64,000 nucleotides of DNA from Gallionellales bacterium 39-52-133 (GTDB taxonomy: Bacteria; Pseudomonadota; Gammaproteobacteria; Burkholderiales; Gallionellaceae). Below the pieces are notes generated by a model, which was not told the DNA's origin, ran no database searches, and saw only the letters and a list, made by a program, of their open reading frames with translations. Below are positions 39,248 to 47,132 of the stretch, piece by piece (the first letter of the stretch is position 1; every line of letters begins with the position of its first letter). The stretch is from assembly GCA_002278935.1 (NCBI GenBank), contig NCJL01000002.1, positions 186,001-250,000 of the forward strand, read 5' to 3'. Position numbers and translations under genes: made by a program.

Positions 39248-40105
39248 TTATAAGGCGGAAGCCACCAGCCGCTGGGTATAGGCGTGCTGGGGGTCTTCCA
39301 GAATTTGGTCGGTCAGCCCCGCCTCTATCACGCGGCCGTACTTCATCACGATGGCGCGGCCGGTCAACAGGCGGATCACGCCGAGGTCGTGGGTCACCAC
39401 GATCATCGAGGTTTTCAGTTCCTGCTGGATTTCCAGGATCAGGTCGAGAATACGGGCCTGCACCGAGAGATCGAGGCCGGTGGTGACCTCGTCCAGAAAC
39501 AGCAGGGGCGGCCGCGTCGCCAGCGCCTTGGCGATCTGCACGCGCTGCTGCATGCCGCCGGAAAAATTCTTCGGCAGATCATCCACCCGCGACAGCAACA
39601 CTTCGGTGCGCGCCAGCAAGCTTTTGGCGCGTTCGCGGATGGCACCGTAGTCCATCAGGTCGCTCATCAGCAGGCGCTCGGCAATATTGCCGCCGGCGGT
39701 GATGTTGAAGTTGAGGCCGCGCTGCGGGTTCTGGTACACCATGCCGAAGCGGTGGTTGCGCAGCCAGCGTTGCTGCGCCGCATTCAGCGCGAACAGTTCG
39801 TGCTGTTTGCCTGATTTTCCCCCCTCCGCAGCGCTGACCGGATCATAGAAAATCGCCTCGCCGGCAGACGGTGCCTGTTCCGAATACAGGGTATTCACCA
39901 CGGTCGACTTGCCGCTGCCCGATTCGCCCATGATGCCCAGAATCTCGCCTTCAAACAGATCAAAGGAAACGCCGTGCATCGCCACCAGGCTGTCGCAGTG
40001 CGGGCACAGATTGGTATCCGCTTCGGGGCCGGTGGAGTCTATGCATTGCGGGCAGCCGGGGCCGTAAATCTTGCCGAGATTGCGCACTTCGAGAATCTTG
40101 TTCAT
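39248..40105 (-). CDS. phnK: C-P lyase ABC-type subunit PhnK, with an N-terminal CxxC pair
   Basis: ABC ATPase-like subunit of 285 residues. Walker A is GESGSGKSTVVNTLYS, the signature is FSGGMQQRVQIAKAL and Walker B is LLFLDEVTTGLD. Before Walker A it carries an extra segment with two CxxC pairs (CPQC and CPHC, separated by about 15 residues), probably a zinc ribbon, absent from E. coli PhnK. The metal site and its use are inference. Spaced 10 bp from phnL and overlapping phnJ by 4 nt. Confidence 0.94.
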   Translation of the reverse strand: MNKILEVRNLGKIYGPGCPQCIDSTGPEADTNLCPHCDSLVAMHGVSFDLFEGEILGIMGESGSGKSTVVNTLYSEQAPSAGEAIFYDPVSAAEGGKSGKQHELFALNAAQQRWLRNHRFGMVYQNPQRGLNFNITAGGNIAERLLMSDLMDYGAIRERAKSLLARTEVLLSRVDDLPKNFSGGMQQRVQIAKALATRPPLLFLDEVTTGLDLSVQARILDLILEIQQELKTSMIVVTHDLGVIRLLTGRAIVMKYGRVIEAGLTDQILEDPQHAYTQRLVASAL

Positions 40106-40980
40106 GCCGCTACTCCCTGAACCTGTTCGGCCCGCTGTAATTGCTCATCGCACCAGTCGCTGTCCGAGCACTGGTAAGTCTTGTTGCCGGCATCACCGAC
40201 AAATTCGTCGAGGAACGAATTCGCGCAGCCGCAGCGCGCACAGACGCGACGCTGCCCCGCCTCATCGCGAAAATCCTCGACGCGGAAGGGCACGTCGCTG
40301 AACACCAGCGGTTCGGCGCGGGTGTGCGGCGGCACCGCATAAATCTTTTTTTCGCGCCCTGCGCCAAACAATAAAAGTGCTGCGGAGTTGTTGAGCTTCG
40401 CCACATCCCAGCGCGGGATGGGTGAGGGGTCGATCACATAGTGGCCGTTGATGCGGGTCGGGTAGCGGTGCGAGATGGTGATCTCATCGTACTTGACGAT
40501 ATCCTCGTAGAGCTTGACCAGCAGCCGCGAATAATCGGCCTCGCCGTGCATGGTCTTGCGCTTGTTTTCGGAAGACTCGACCACCACCAGCGGGTCGGGG
40601 TAAGGCACTTGCAGCACGATGATTTGTTCTGCAGTCAGAGGAAGCTCTGGGATGCGGTGGCGTGTCTGCAGCAGCGTGCATTCCGCGGTGCAGGTGGTGG
40701 TGGAAACGCCGGGGCAGGTCATCTCGATAAACTGGCGCAGATTGACCGCGTTCACCGAGTCGTCCGATCCCTGGTCTATAACCTTGACGATTTCATCCGG
40801 CCCGATCAGCGCCAGTGTCAGTTGCAGGCCGCCAGTGCCGAAGCCGCGCCCCATCGGCATTTCGCGCGAGGCGTAGGGCACCTGGTAACCGGGAATGGCG
40901 ATGGCCTTGAGGATGGCGCGGCGCACTTCCTTTTTGGCGTATTCGTCGAGGAAGCCGAAGTTGTAAGCGTGGCTGGTCAT
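40102..40980 (-). CDS. phnJ: C-P lyase catalytic subunit PhnJ (radical SAM)
   Basis: The enzyme (292 residues) that breaks the C-P bond of ribosyl phosphonates through a 4Fe-4S cluster and SAM. Cysteines for the cluster and catalysis lie at C247, C250, C271 and C277, in RRVCARCGCANSF and YQCSDSDWC, aligned with E. coli C241/C244/C266/C272. The conserved GYQVPYASREMPMGRG is near residue 31. Overlaps phnI and phnK by 4 nt. Confidence 0.96.
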   Translation of the reverse strand: MTSHAYNFGFLDEYAKKEVRRAILKAIAIPGYQVPYASREMPMGRGFGTGGLQLTLALIGPDEIVKVIDQGSDDSVNAVNLRQFIEMTCPGVSTTTCTAECTLLQTRHRIPELPLTAEQIIVLQVPYPDPLVVVESSENKRKTMHGEADYSRLLVKLYEDIVKYDEITISHRYPTRINGHYVIDPSPIPRWDVAKLNNSAALLLFGAGREKKIYAVPPHTRAEPLVFSDVPFRVEDFRDEAGQRRVCARCGCANSFLDEFVGDAGNKTYQCSDSDWCDEQLQRAEQVQGVAA

Positions 40981-42077
40981 ACTCGCTCCTTGCTTTTTTT
41001 CTGGGTGGTGCGCAGCCTGTCCATGTCCGACTGGAAGGTGACGTAGTGCGGCATTTTGTAATGTGAACAGAAGCCCATCGAATCCACGCCGTCGACATGC
41101 AGCAGCACGAACTCGGGGTCTTCCGACGGATTGGCAGCGCCGTCCTTCATGCCCTTCTGCAGCGCGCGATCGAGGATCGCCATGCTGATCGCCTTGGTCT
41201 CGTTATGGCCGAGGCAGGCGCCATAGCCGAGGGTGAAGGTGGGCGGGCCGTCGGCAGCGTTGCCTTCGTACATGGCCACCACTTCGCATTCGGTGATCAG
41301 CACTTCGCCCGCTTCCATAGTCTCGCCGGTCACCGGGTGCGGCAGCATCACCGGCAGGTAGCCGACGCGCAGTTCCGCCACGGTGGGATGGATATCGCCG
41401 TAACCGCGCATATTGCTATAGGCGATGCCGAGCAGCGAGCCGGTTTCGGCGCGCGCCAGCGTGGCCAGCGCGGCCGAGCGCGGCACCGGAAACGTCAGCG
41501 CCTCGCGCGTGATGTCGAAGGCTGCCTCGCGTGATTCGGCTACCGGCGGCAACAGGCCTTCTGCGCGCAAGGCGTCAAGCACCTTGGGGAAAGTAGCGGG
41601 CAGTTGCGCCTCGGGCGTGGCGGCGAGAAAGCGGCGGCTGATGGCGCGGAAATGTTCCGGCGTTTCGTCGGCCAGCTCCAGCCGCATCAGGCGCAGCGCA
41701 TAATCGTATGTAGGCCCAAGCATCTGGCCGCCGGGAATATCCTTGAACGCGGACGAGATGCGGCGTATGCAGCGCATGCGCGAGGTGTCCTGCGGCGGGG
41801 TTTCCAGCAGGCGCGGTTTGGTCGAGCGGTAGGCGCGCAGCGCGAACGCCGCCTCCAGCGTGTCGCCCTGGAATTGCTTGATCGCCAGCGACGCGAGGCG
41901 CGGGTGGTAGAGGCCGCCTTCGGAGATCACCCGCGACACCAGCAAACGCAATTGCTGTTCGATCGCATCGAGCTGCAGCGGCGCTTCTTTGCCAGTGCTA
42001 CCGGCGCGCATGAATTCCACCGCTTCCGCCGCGCCGTCTATGGCCGCGCGGCCGCCCTTGATTGCAACATAAGCCAT
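40977..42077 (-). CDS. phnI: C-P lyase core subunit PhnI
   Basis: Core subunit (366 residues) of the PhnGHIJ complex with nucleosidase activity on ATP. Its start MAYVAIKGGRAAIDGAAEAV is the family start; the long frame above it is not coding. The AFKDIPGGQMLGPTYDYALRLMRLEL stretch is present (seen as IPGGQMLGPTYDYAL). Its start codon shares the last base of phnH. Confidence 0.95.
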   Translation of the reverse strand: MAYVAIKGGRAAIDGAAEAVEFMRAGSTGKEAPLQLDAIEQQLRLLVSRVISEGGLYHPRLASLAIKQFQGDTLEAAFALRAYRSTKPRLLETPPQDTSRMRCIRRISSAFKDIPGGQMLGPTYDYALRLMRLELADETPEHFRAISRRFLAATPEAQLPATFPKVLDALRAEGLLPPVAESREAAFDITREALTFPVPRSAALATLARAETGSLLGIAYSNMRGYGDIHPTVAELRVGYLPVMLPHPVTGETMEAGEVLITECEVVAMYEGNAADGPPTFTLGYGACLGHNETKAISMAILDRALQKGMKDGAANPSEDPEFVLLHVDGVDSMGFCSHYKMPHYVTFQSDMDRLRTTQKKSKERV

Positions 42078-42682
42078 CAGCAAACCTCCAGTTCGATATG
42101 GGTGGTGCGCGGCAGCGCGGTGAAGCCGCGGCTGTCGCACAGGATAAGGTCGACGCCGAGTGGGAAAACAGCTACCCAGTCGGCGCGCGCGGACAGCCAG
42201 CCCGGATGCAGGCCGCTGACGGCGAGTTTTAGCGTGCCCGGTATGCCGGGTCCGCTCAGCTTCAAGTTCAAGCACTGACCCCCTGACCGGGCTTGTTCGT
42301 TGCCCAGTGGGTTAACCAGTGAGTTAACCAGCAGCAACAGTGTGGCGCTTTGCTCGGGCGATTCCAGTGTGCCCAGACGGGGCGTGAAGTCGGCTGCCAG
42401 TGTGCCATTGGCGACCACGAAGGCGGCGTGTTCGGCAGTGCCGCTGCGCACTTCCAGTTTGGGCCAGTCGCCAGCTTTGATCAGGTGATGCGGATCGGCG
42501 AGGCTGGTTTCCGCATCGAGCAAAGTGGCCAGCAGCGCGGTGAGCGGGGCGCGGTCGGTATCGCCGCAGGCTTCAACACGCCCGGGGTGGCTGTAGCAGT
42601 CCAGCAGGCGGCGGAATACTGCCTGCTGCGTGGCGGGATGCCAGACGTCGAGGCCGGGCAGCGGTTGCATCAGATCATTCAT
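42077..42682 (-). CDS. phnH: C-P lyase core subunit PhnH
   Basis: Core subunit of 201 residues of the C-P lyase complex, structural with a PLP-transferase-like fold that binds no PLP. Start ATG 42682 (MNDLMQPLPGLDVWHPATQQ). Landmarks are FRRLLDCYSHPGRVE and LKLSGPGIPG. Overlaps phnG and phnI. Confidence 0.93.
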   Translation of the reverse strand: MNDLMQPLPGLDVWHPATQQAVFRRLLDCYSHPGRVEACGDTDRAPLTALLATLLDAETSLADPHHLIKAGDWPKLEVRSGTAEHAAFVVANGTLAADFTPRLGTLESPEQSATLLLLVNSLVNPLGNEQARSGGQCLNLKLSGPGIPGTLKLAVSGLHPGWLSARADWVAVFPLGVDLILCDSRGFTALPRTTHIELEVC

Positions 42683-43145
42683 CGTCTTCCTCCTCTTCTT
42701 CGTCCAGCCCGAGTATCGAGAAATCGACGCGGGTGCGGGCGAGGAGATGCTGGCGTTGTGCAGCCATTTCCGCGTGCACGGCATGGCCGCGCTGCAACAG
42801 TGTGGCGGCGCTTTCCCATCCCGGCAGGTGCGCGGCAAGCACCGCGTCGAGTATCGCCATGGCACGCACCAGTTGCTTGCTGTCATCCAGTATCACGGCG
42901 CCGCCGCTGGCCTCGGCGCCATCGGCTGTGCGCAGCACAACATGGGCACGTGCCACCAGCACTTCGCCGAGATAGAAGGGCTGGTGGAAGGCGCTGTCGG
43001 TCAGCGTTAACAAGCCAAGTCCCGCCTGTGGCAGGCTGATATCCTGCACCTCAAGGCTGCGGGCGAATTGCGCGGCAGCGGCTCTGATTTCTTCTGCGGG
43101 CAGCGCGCCCAGTGCGCGTGCCCAGTCTGTTCTTGCGATGTTCAT
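42675..43145 (-). CDS. phnG: C-P lyase core subunit PhnG
   Basis: Core subunit of 156 residues (MNIARTDWARALGALPAEE). LTDSAFHQPFYLGEVLVARAHV and the ending in an acidic tail (LGLDEEEEEDDE) are seen. First gene of the catalytic half of the cluster; a PhnF-type operator and an AT-rich element lie in the 141-bp gap upstream. Confidence 0.94.
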   Translation of the reverse strand: MNIARTDWARALGALPAEEIRAAAAQFARSLEVQDISLPQAGLGLLTLTDSAFHQPFYLGEVLVARAHVVLRTADGAEASGGAVILDDSKQLVRAMAILDAVLAAHLPGWESAATLLQRGHAVHAEMAAQRQHLLARTRVDFSILGLDEEEEEDDE

Positions 43146-43195
43146 TTAAATTTCCGTTTCATGTTGTCTCGCTATTTATGAGTCCCGGTGCTAGA

Positions 43196-43205
43196 TGTCT
43201 AGACA
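43196..43205. promoter_or_regulatory. candidate PhnF operator upstream of phnG
   Basis: TGTCTAGACA, a perfect 10-bp palindrome inside ATGTCTAGACAT (43195-43206), between phnE and phnG. HutC/GntR regulators such as PhnF bind palindromes of this kind. The same TGTCTAGA core occurs at phnF's own start (46911-46918). Confidence 0.6.
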
Positions 43206-43241
43206 TGTCGTTTTGGTTGTATAATCAATATCAATAACATA

Positions 43242-43262
43242 TTGATTATATTGAATATTTTA
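43242..43262 (+). repeat. AT-rich recurrent element, copy 3
   Basis: TTGATTATATT, then GAATATTTTA, located 24 bp beyond the phnE stop and upstream of phnG, between two halves of the phn cluster. Followed by AACAAGAGGCC. It could hold a regulator site or a small repeat. Confidence 0.7.
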
Positions 43263-43286
43263 ACAAGAGGCCGCGCTGTGTTGCAC

Positions 43287-44297
43287 TTACAGGATGCGGC
43301 TGCGCAGCCGTGCGGAGAACTGGTCGAGCAGGAACACGGTGAGGAATATGATCACCAGGATGGTGCCGACATGGTCGAAATTGAACATGTCGAAACGTCC
43401 TTTCAGTTCCAGCCCGATGCCGCCGGCGCCGACGATGCCGATTACCGTGGCCATGCGCACGTTGCGGTCAAAGATGTAGAGGGTGTAAGCGATGTACTGC
43501 GGCATCACCTGCGGCAGCACGCCGTACCACAGCGTCTTGACCTTGCCCGCGCCGATGGATTGCAGCGCTTCCTGCGGGCCGCGGTCGGCGTTCTCGATAT
43601 CCTCGGCGTAAAACTTGCCGAGGAAACCCGCGCCGTGGATGCCGAGCGCGAGAAAACCGGCGATCGGGCCGAAGCCGAAGGCGAGCACCAGAAACAGCGC
43701 GCTCACCAGTTCCGGAATCGCGCGAAACAGGCTGATGGTGGAGCGCGACAGGTTGTAGGCGAAGCGGTTGGGCGCGTAGTTGGCCGCGGCAAAATACGCC
43801 AGCGGAATCGACAGCAGCACCGACAGCAGCGTACCCCACAGCGCCATCTCAAGCGTCTCCAGCATCTTCAGCAGCACATGGCTCAGATAGCCAAGCGGCT
43901 TGATCAACACTTCTTTGCTTTCGATTGTTTCCTCGAGCCTGAGGGTGTCGGTATTCATGCGCTGCATTTTGGTTTCGATGACTTCGACGCGTGACAACCA
44001 TGGCAGATTTTCGCGGTCGAAATTTTCTATACGCGAGATTTCGGTTTCCTCGGAAATGCGCAAAGGCCAGATTGATTCGGCGATGCGCTTGACCCCGGTT
44101 GCCACCGGCGACTCGTCGGCCAGACCGACGGCATAACCCACGCCCTGTACCGTGTCGTGCACCATGCGCGGCACTTCCATGCGTACGCCGCTCACTGCGA
44201 GGATCAACAGCGCGATCAGCGCAAACAGCACATGCCGCGTGTTATATGGCTGGGGGAGGTGCCAATTGGCGGCCTGGTTTACGGATAAATTGCTCAT
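43287..44297 (-). CDS. phnE: phosphonate ABC transporter permease PhnE
   Basis: Membrane permease of 336 residues. A single long permease: an N-terminal segment, then six or so helices with the EAA-like loop VSALFLVLAFGFGPIAGFLALGIHGAGFLGKFYAEDIE (cited by VSALFLVLAFGFGP and GIHGAGFLGKFYAED). Start ATG 44297 after GAGGA; a TTG six codons up is possible. Pairs with PhnC and PhnD. It lies 10 bp after phnC. Confidence 0.93.
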   Translation of the reverse strand: MSNLSVNQAANWHLPQPYNTRHVLFALIALLILAVSGVRMEVPRMVHDTVQGVGYAVGLADESPVATGVKRIAESIWPLRISEETEISRIENFDRENLPWLSRVEVIETKMQRMNTDTLRLEETIESKEVLIKPLGYLSHVLLKMLETLEMALWGTLLSVLLSIPLAYFAAANYAPNRFAYNLSRSTISLFRAIPELVSALFLVLAFGFGPIAGFLALGIHGAGFLGKFYAEDIENADRGPQEALQSIGAGKVKTLWYGVLPQVMPQYIAYTLYIFDRNVRMATVIGIVGAGGIGLELKGRFDMFNFDHVGTILVIIFLTVFLLDQFSARLRSRIL

Positions 44298-44307
44298 GTC
44301 GATTTCC

Positions 44308-45111
44308 TCAGGCAATAGCCATTTCGAGTGAAGGTACTGAAACAGGAACAGCTGCTTTGGGTTCTTCGTGGTGGCGGTTCAGGGTGCCGTGATAGAGGTC
44401 CTCGCAGACGCTGTCGGTGAGCTGTGCCGGCGTGCCGTCAAACACCAGGCGGCCCTGGCTCACGGCGACGATGCGGTCGCCGAATTCACGCGCCAGTTCG
44501 GGCTGGTGCAGGCTGCACAGCACGGTGGTGCCATGGTTGCGCGACTGGCGGTGCAGCAGTTGCAGAATGCCGCGGCTGATACGCGGATCGAGGCTGGCGA
44601 CCGGTTCGTCCGCCAGCAACACTGCAGGATCCATCATGAAGGCGCGCGCAATGCCGACGCGCTGCTGTTGCCCGCCGGACAATTCGGAAACCCGGCGCGG
44701 CAAATGTTCGGGAGTGAGTCCTACTTCATCCAGCAGGCGGCAGGCTTTTTCGCGCAGCGCAGCGGGGAACAAGCCGATGCCTGCACGCCAGTGGGAGACC
44801 TGAGGCAGCGCGCCGGACAACACGTTGAGCGCCACCGACATGCGCGGTGTCAGGTTGAATTGCTGGTGTACCGTGGCCACTTTGCGGCGCAGTCGCGACA
44901 CGGACTTGCCGGTAATCTGTTCATCGTCGAGCATGACCTCGCCCTCTGTCGGGCTGGATAGCCCATTGAGCATGCGCAGCAGGGTGGACTTGCCGGCACC
45001 GGAAGGGCCGAGCACCACACAGAACTGGCCGCGAGGCACCTGCAGCGAAATGTTGCGTATAGCTTCGGTGCCGTCGGGGAAGCGCTTGGTGACATTGTTA
45101 AATTTCAGCAT
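44308..45111 (-). CDS. phnC: phosphonate ABC transporter ATP-binding protein PhnC
   Basis: ABC ATPase of 267 residues. Walker A GPSGAGKSTLLRMLNG, signature LSGGQQQRVGIARA, Walker B VLLADEPVASLDP. The extra C-terminal part is variable. Powers uptake through PhnE from the binding protein PhnD. Confidence 0.94.
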   Translation of the reverse strand: MLKFNNVTKRFPDGTEAIRNISLQVPRGQFCVVLGPSGAGKSTLLRMLNGLSSPTEGEVMLDDEQITGKSVSRLRRKVATVHQQFNLTPRMSVALNVLSGALPQVSHWRAGIGLFPAALREKACRLLDEVGLTPEHLPRRVSELSGGQQQRVGIARAFMMDPAVLLADEPVASLDPRISRGILQLLHRQSRNHGTTVLCSLHQPELAREFGDRIVAVSQGRLVFDGTPAQLTDSVCEDLYHGTLNRHHEEPKAAVPVSVPSLEMAIA

Positions 45112-45208
45112 GGCCTGTACTCCTTCTGATTTGGGTTATTGGAAAAAAATCCAGACTTTGCGCACGCCAGCTTTGCTGTTAATCGCGGCGTTCGCAAAAT
45201 TTGTGTTT

Positions 45209-46144
45209 TTAGCGCTGTGCTGCCTTCTTCAGTATTTCGGCCTTGACACTGTCGTCAACCAGGGCCATTTTCTTGCCGGCTACATCCATGCCGGACTCGG
45301 GGAAGTTGGCGTCATAGCGATCGACTTTGGAACCGCCGTAGCCGCGTATCATGTCCGGAGTAATGCCGGGTGCCTGGTGTACCGTGTTGAAACCGTCTTT
45401 CAGTTTTTTCTGGATAGACTCGGGCAGTGCGGTGGACATCGCCAGTGGGGGCTGGGGGATCGGTTCGCTCTTGGCCAGCACACGCACTTTGGAAGGGTCG
45501 ATTGCGCCCTGTGCCACAGCTTTCTCGAACGAATCAAACGATGCACCGCTCAAATCGGCCTTGCCTTCGGCAACGGCCTTAAGCGAGTTGGCATGGCTGC
45601 CTGTGATAACGACCTGCTTCATGTCGCGTGTCAGGTTTACGCCGGCATCCATCAGCATGGCGACAGGATAAATAAAGCTGGAGGTGGAATTTACATCGCC
45701 GAGCGCGAGGCGTGCGCCCTTGGTGTCCTTCAGGCTTTTATAGGGTGAGGCCGTGCTGGCAAAGACGCCGGAGTAATACACGGAAGAACCCTTGTGTACC
45801 GCCACTGCGAGCAGCTTGGCACAGCCTTTGTCACGTACCGGCAGGTAACTGGCCGCGCCGAAGAAGGCGATCTCGGTCTGCTTGAGGCAGATAGCTTCCA
45901 TTACCGCGCCGTAGCTCTGGCCAACCTTGATATCGAAATTCAGGCCTGTGGTTTTGGTCAGCGCGTTGAATATTGGCAGGAAGTCGGCCTTGGTGCCGTC
46001 TTCGGTGCCACCGTCGGCGGGTATCAGCATCACGCGCAGGGGATGTTCCTTGCTGCCGTCGTGGATGGCGGCAGCTGCTGCCGGGAATGCAGTGGCCAGA
46101 GATGCAGCGGCCAGTGCGGAGAGTGCAAGTTTCTTCAAGTTCAT
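45209..46144 (-). CDS. phnD: phosphonate ABC transporter substrate-binding protein PhnD
   Basis: Periplasmic binding protein of 311 residues with signal peptide (1-26, AFPAAAAA). Motifs: LRVMLIPADGGTEDG, QTEIAFFGAASYLPV, ALGDVNSTSSFIYPVAMLMDAG and SGASFDSFEKAVAQG. It captures phosphonates or phosphate-like ligands for PhnCE. Separated by 97 bp from phnC. Confidence 0.93.
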   Translation of the reverse strand: MNLKKLALSALAAASLATAFPAAAAAIHDGSKEHPLRVMLIPADGGTEDGTKADFLPIFNALTKTTGLNFDIKVGQSYGAVMEAICLKQTEIAFFGAASYLPVRDKGCAKLLAVAVHKGSSVYYSGVFASTASPYKSLKDTKGARLALGDVNSTSSFIYPVAMLMDAGVNLTRDMKQVVITGSHANSLKAVAEGKADLSGASFDSFEKAVAQGAIDPSKVRVLAKSEPIPQPPLAMSTALPESIQKKLKDGFNTVHQAPGITPDMIRGYGGSKVDRYDANFPESGMDVAGKKMALVDDSVKAEILKKAAQR

Positions 46145-46182
46145 GTTGATGCTCCTGTCAGATATTAATTAAAGTGAAAAAT

Positions 46183-46911
46183 TTACGGCATGACGCGCAG
46201 TTGGATCCGGTCGGCGCGAAACCGGGTTAAGGCATATTCGAAAGGTGTTCCGCTTTGTTCGTCTACGTTGACACTTTTGACCCGCAGCACCGGCTGGTTC
46301 TGCGACATGCTCAGTAGCGAGGCATCGTCCCCCTGCGGCAGCGAGGCGCTGACCAGGCTTTCAATGCGGCGCAGCTTGAGGCCGTAGCGCAGGGTCAGGT
46401 GCTCGTGCAGCGAGCCGCCAAGATATTCGTCGAGCAATTCGGGGAATGCCTGCTGCACCAGAAAATGCGAGATGATGCAGATGGGCTTGTCGTCGGCAAG
46501 ACGCAGTGTCTCTATCCATACGACCGGTTCGTTTTCCTTCAGGTGCAGGCGCTTGGCAACGCCACCCCGAGCCGGTATCACCAGTTTGCGCAGGATGCGG
46601 TTGCTCGCGGTCTTGCCCAGGGATTCAAAGGTTTCAGTGAAGCGGGTGGAGCTGCCCAGTAAATAGTCGGTGGGGGCGTCAAGCACGAAAGTACCTTTGC
46701 CATGGCGGCGCTCCAGCAGGCCGGTGGTAACCAGGTCCTCGATGGCATGGCGTATCGTGTGGCGGTTGACGCCAAAGCGCATCGCCAGCTCATTTTCGGA
46801 AGGCAGGCATTCCCCCGGCTTGAGGCAGGTGGTGATTTCTTCCTTGAGCAGCTTTGAAATCTGGCTGTAGATCGCGAAGCCGTTTTTTCGCTGCAGTGCG
46901 ACGATACTCAT
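46183..46911 (-). CDS. phnF: GntR/HutC-family regulator PhnF
   Basis: Transcription factor of 242 residues. A GntR winged helix at the N-terminus (LKPGECLPSENELAMRFGVNRHTIRHAIEDLVTTGLLERRHGKGTFV, cited by PSENELAMRFGVNRHTIRHA and GLLERRHGKGTF) is followed by a HutC/UbiC-type ligand domain. It is upstream of and co-directional with phnD. A TGTCTAGA site overlaps its start codon, suggesting autorepression. Confidence 0.9.
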   Translation of the reverse strand: MSIVALQRKNGFAIYSQISKLLKEEITTCLKPGECLPSENELAMRFGVNRHTIRHAIEDLVTTGLLERRHGKGTFVLDAPTDYLLGSSTRFTETFESLGKTASNRILRKLVIPARGGVAKRLHLKENEPVVWIETLRLADDKPICIISHFLVQQAFPELLDEYLGGSLHEHLTLRYGLKLRRIESLVSASLPQGDDASLLSMSQNQPVLRVKSVNVDEQSGTPFEYALTRFRADRIQLRVMP

Positions 46912-46919
46912 CTAGACAT
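46909..46919 (-). promoter_or_regulatory. candidate PhnF operator at the phnF start codon
   Basis: On the minus strand ATGTCTAGATG, sharing TGTCTAGA with the palindrome upstream of phnG. It overlaps the ATG of phnF, so binding would block transcription or translation of phnF. Confidence 0.55.
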
Positions 46920-47061
46920 CCCTACAATTAAGTTGCAGGAATGCTAATTGTCCAGTGTGACAACAGAATTAATTAAATATGATGTTTTGGTTAAGGCGCA
47001 AGAAAATGGCCCAAAAGTTAATTCCCTAAACAACTTAGGGCTTGTCATAAGATCGCATCAT

Positions 47062-47074
47062 TGTCATGATGACA
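47062..47074. repeat. TGTCATGATGACA palindrome between phnF and the cyclase gene
   Basis: Six-base arms TGTCAT and ATGACA around a central G, in the 221-bp divergent region between phnF and the cyclase gene. A further TTGTCAT lies at 47042-47048. TGTCAT is like a PhoB half-site, but the spacing does not fit a Pho box. No gene in 46912-47132. Confidence 0.4.
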
Positions 47075-47132
47075 GCCAATTCGTCGCAGACGATCTCACA
47101 GCGCGGCTTATAACCATGGAAATGAAAGTAAT

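Noticed and set aside
43242-43994. Plus-strand open frame opposite phnE
   Set aside because: Opposite a clear permease gene; the His/Gln/Arg-rich product is typical of antisense frames.
47042-47075. Possible Pho box in the phnF-cyclase gap
   Set aside because: The TGTCAT half-sites are not spaced by 11 bp as direct repeats; only an inverted pair is clear.
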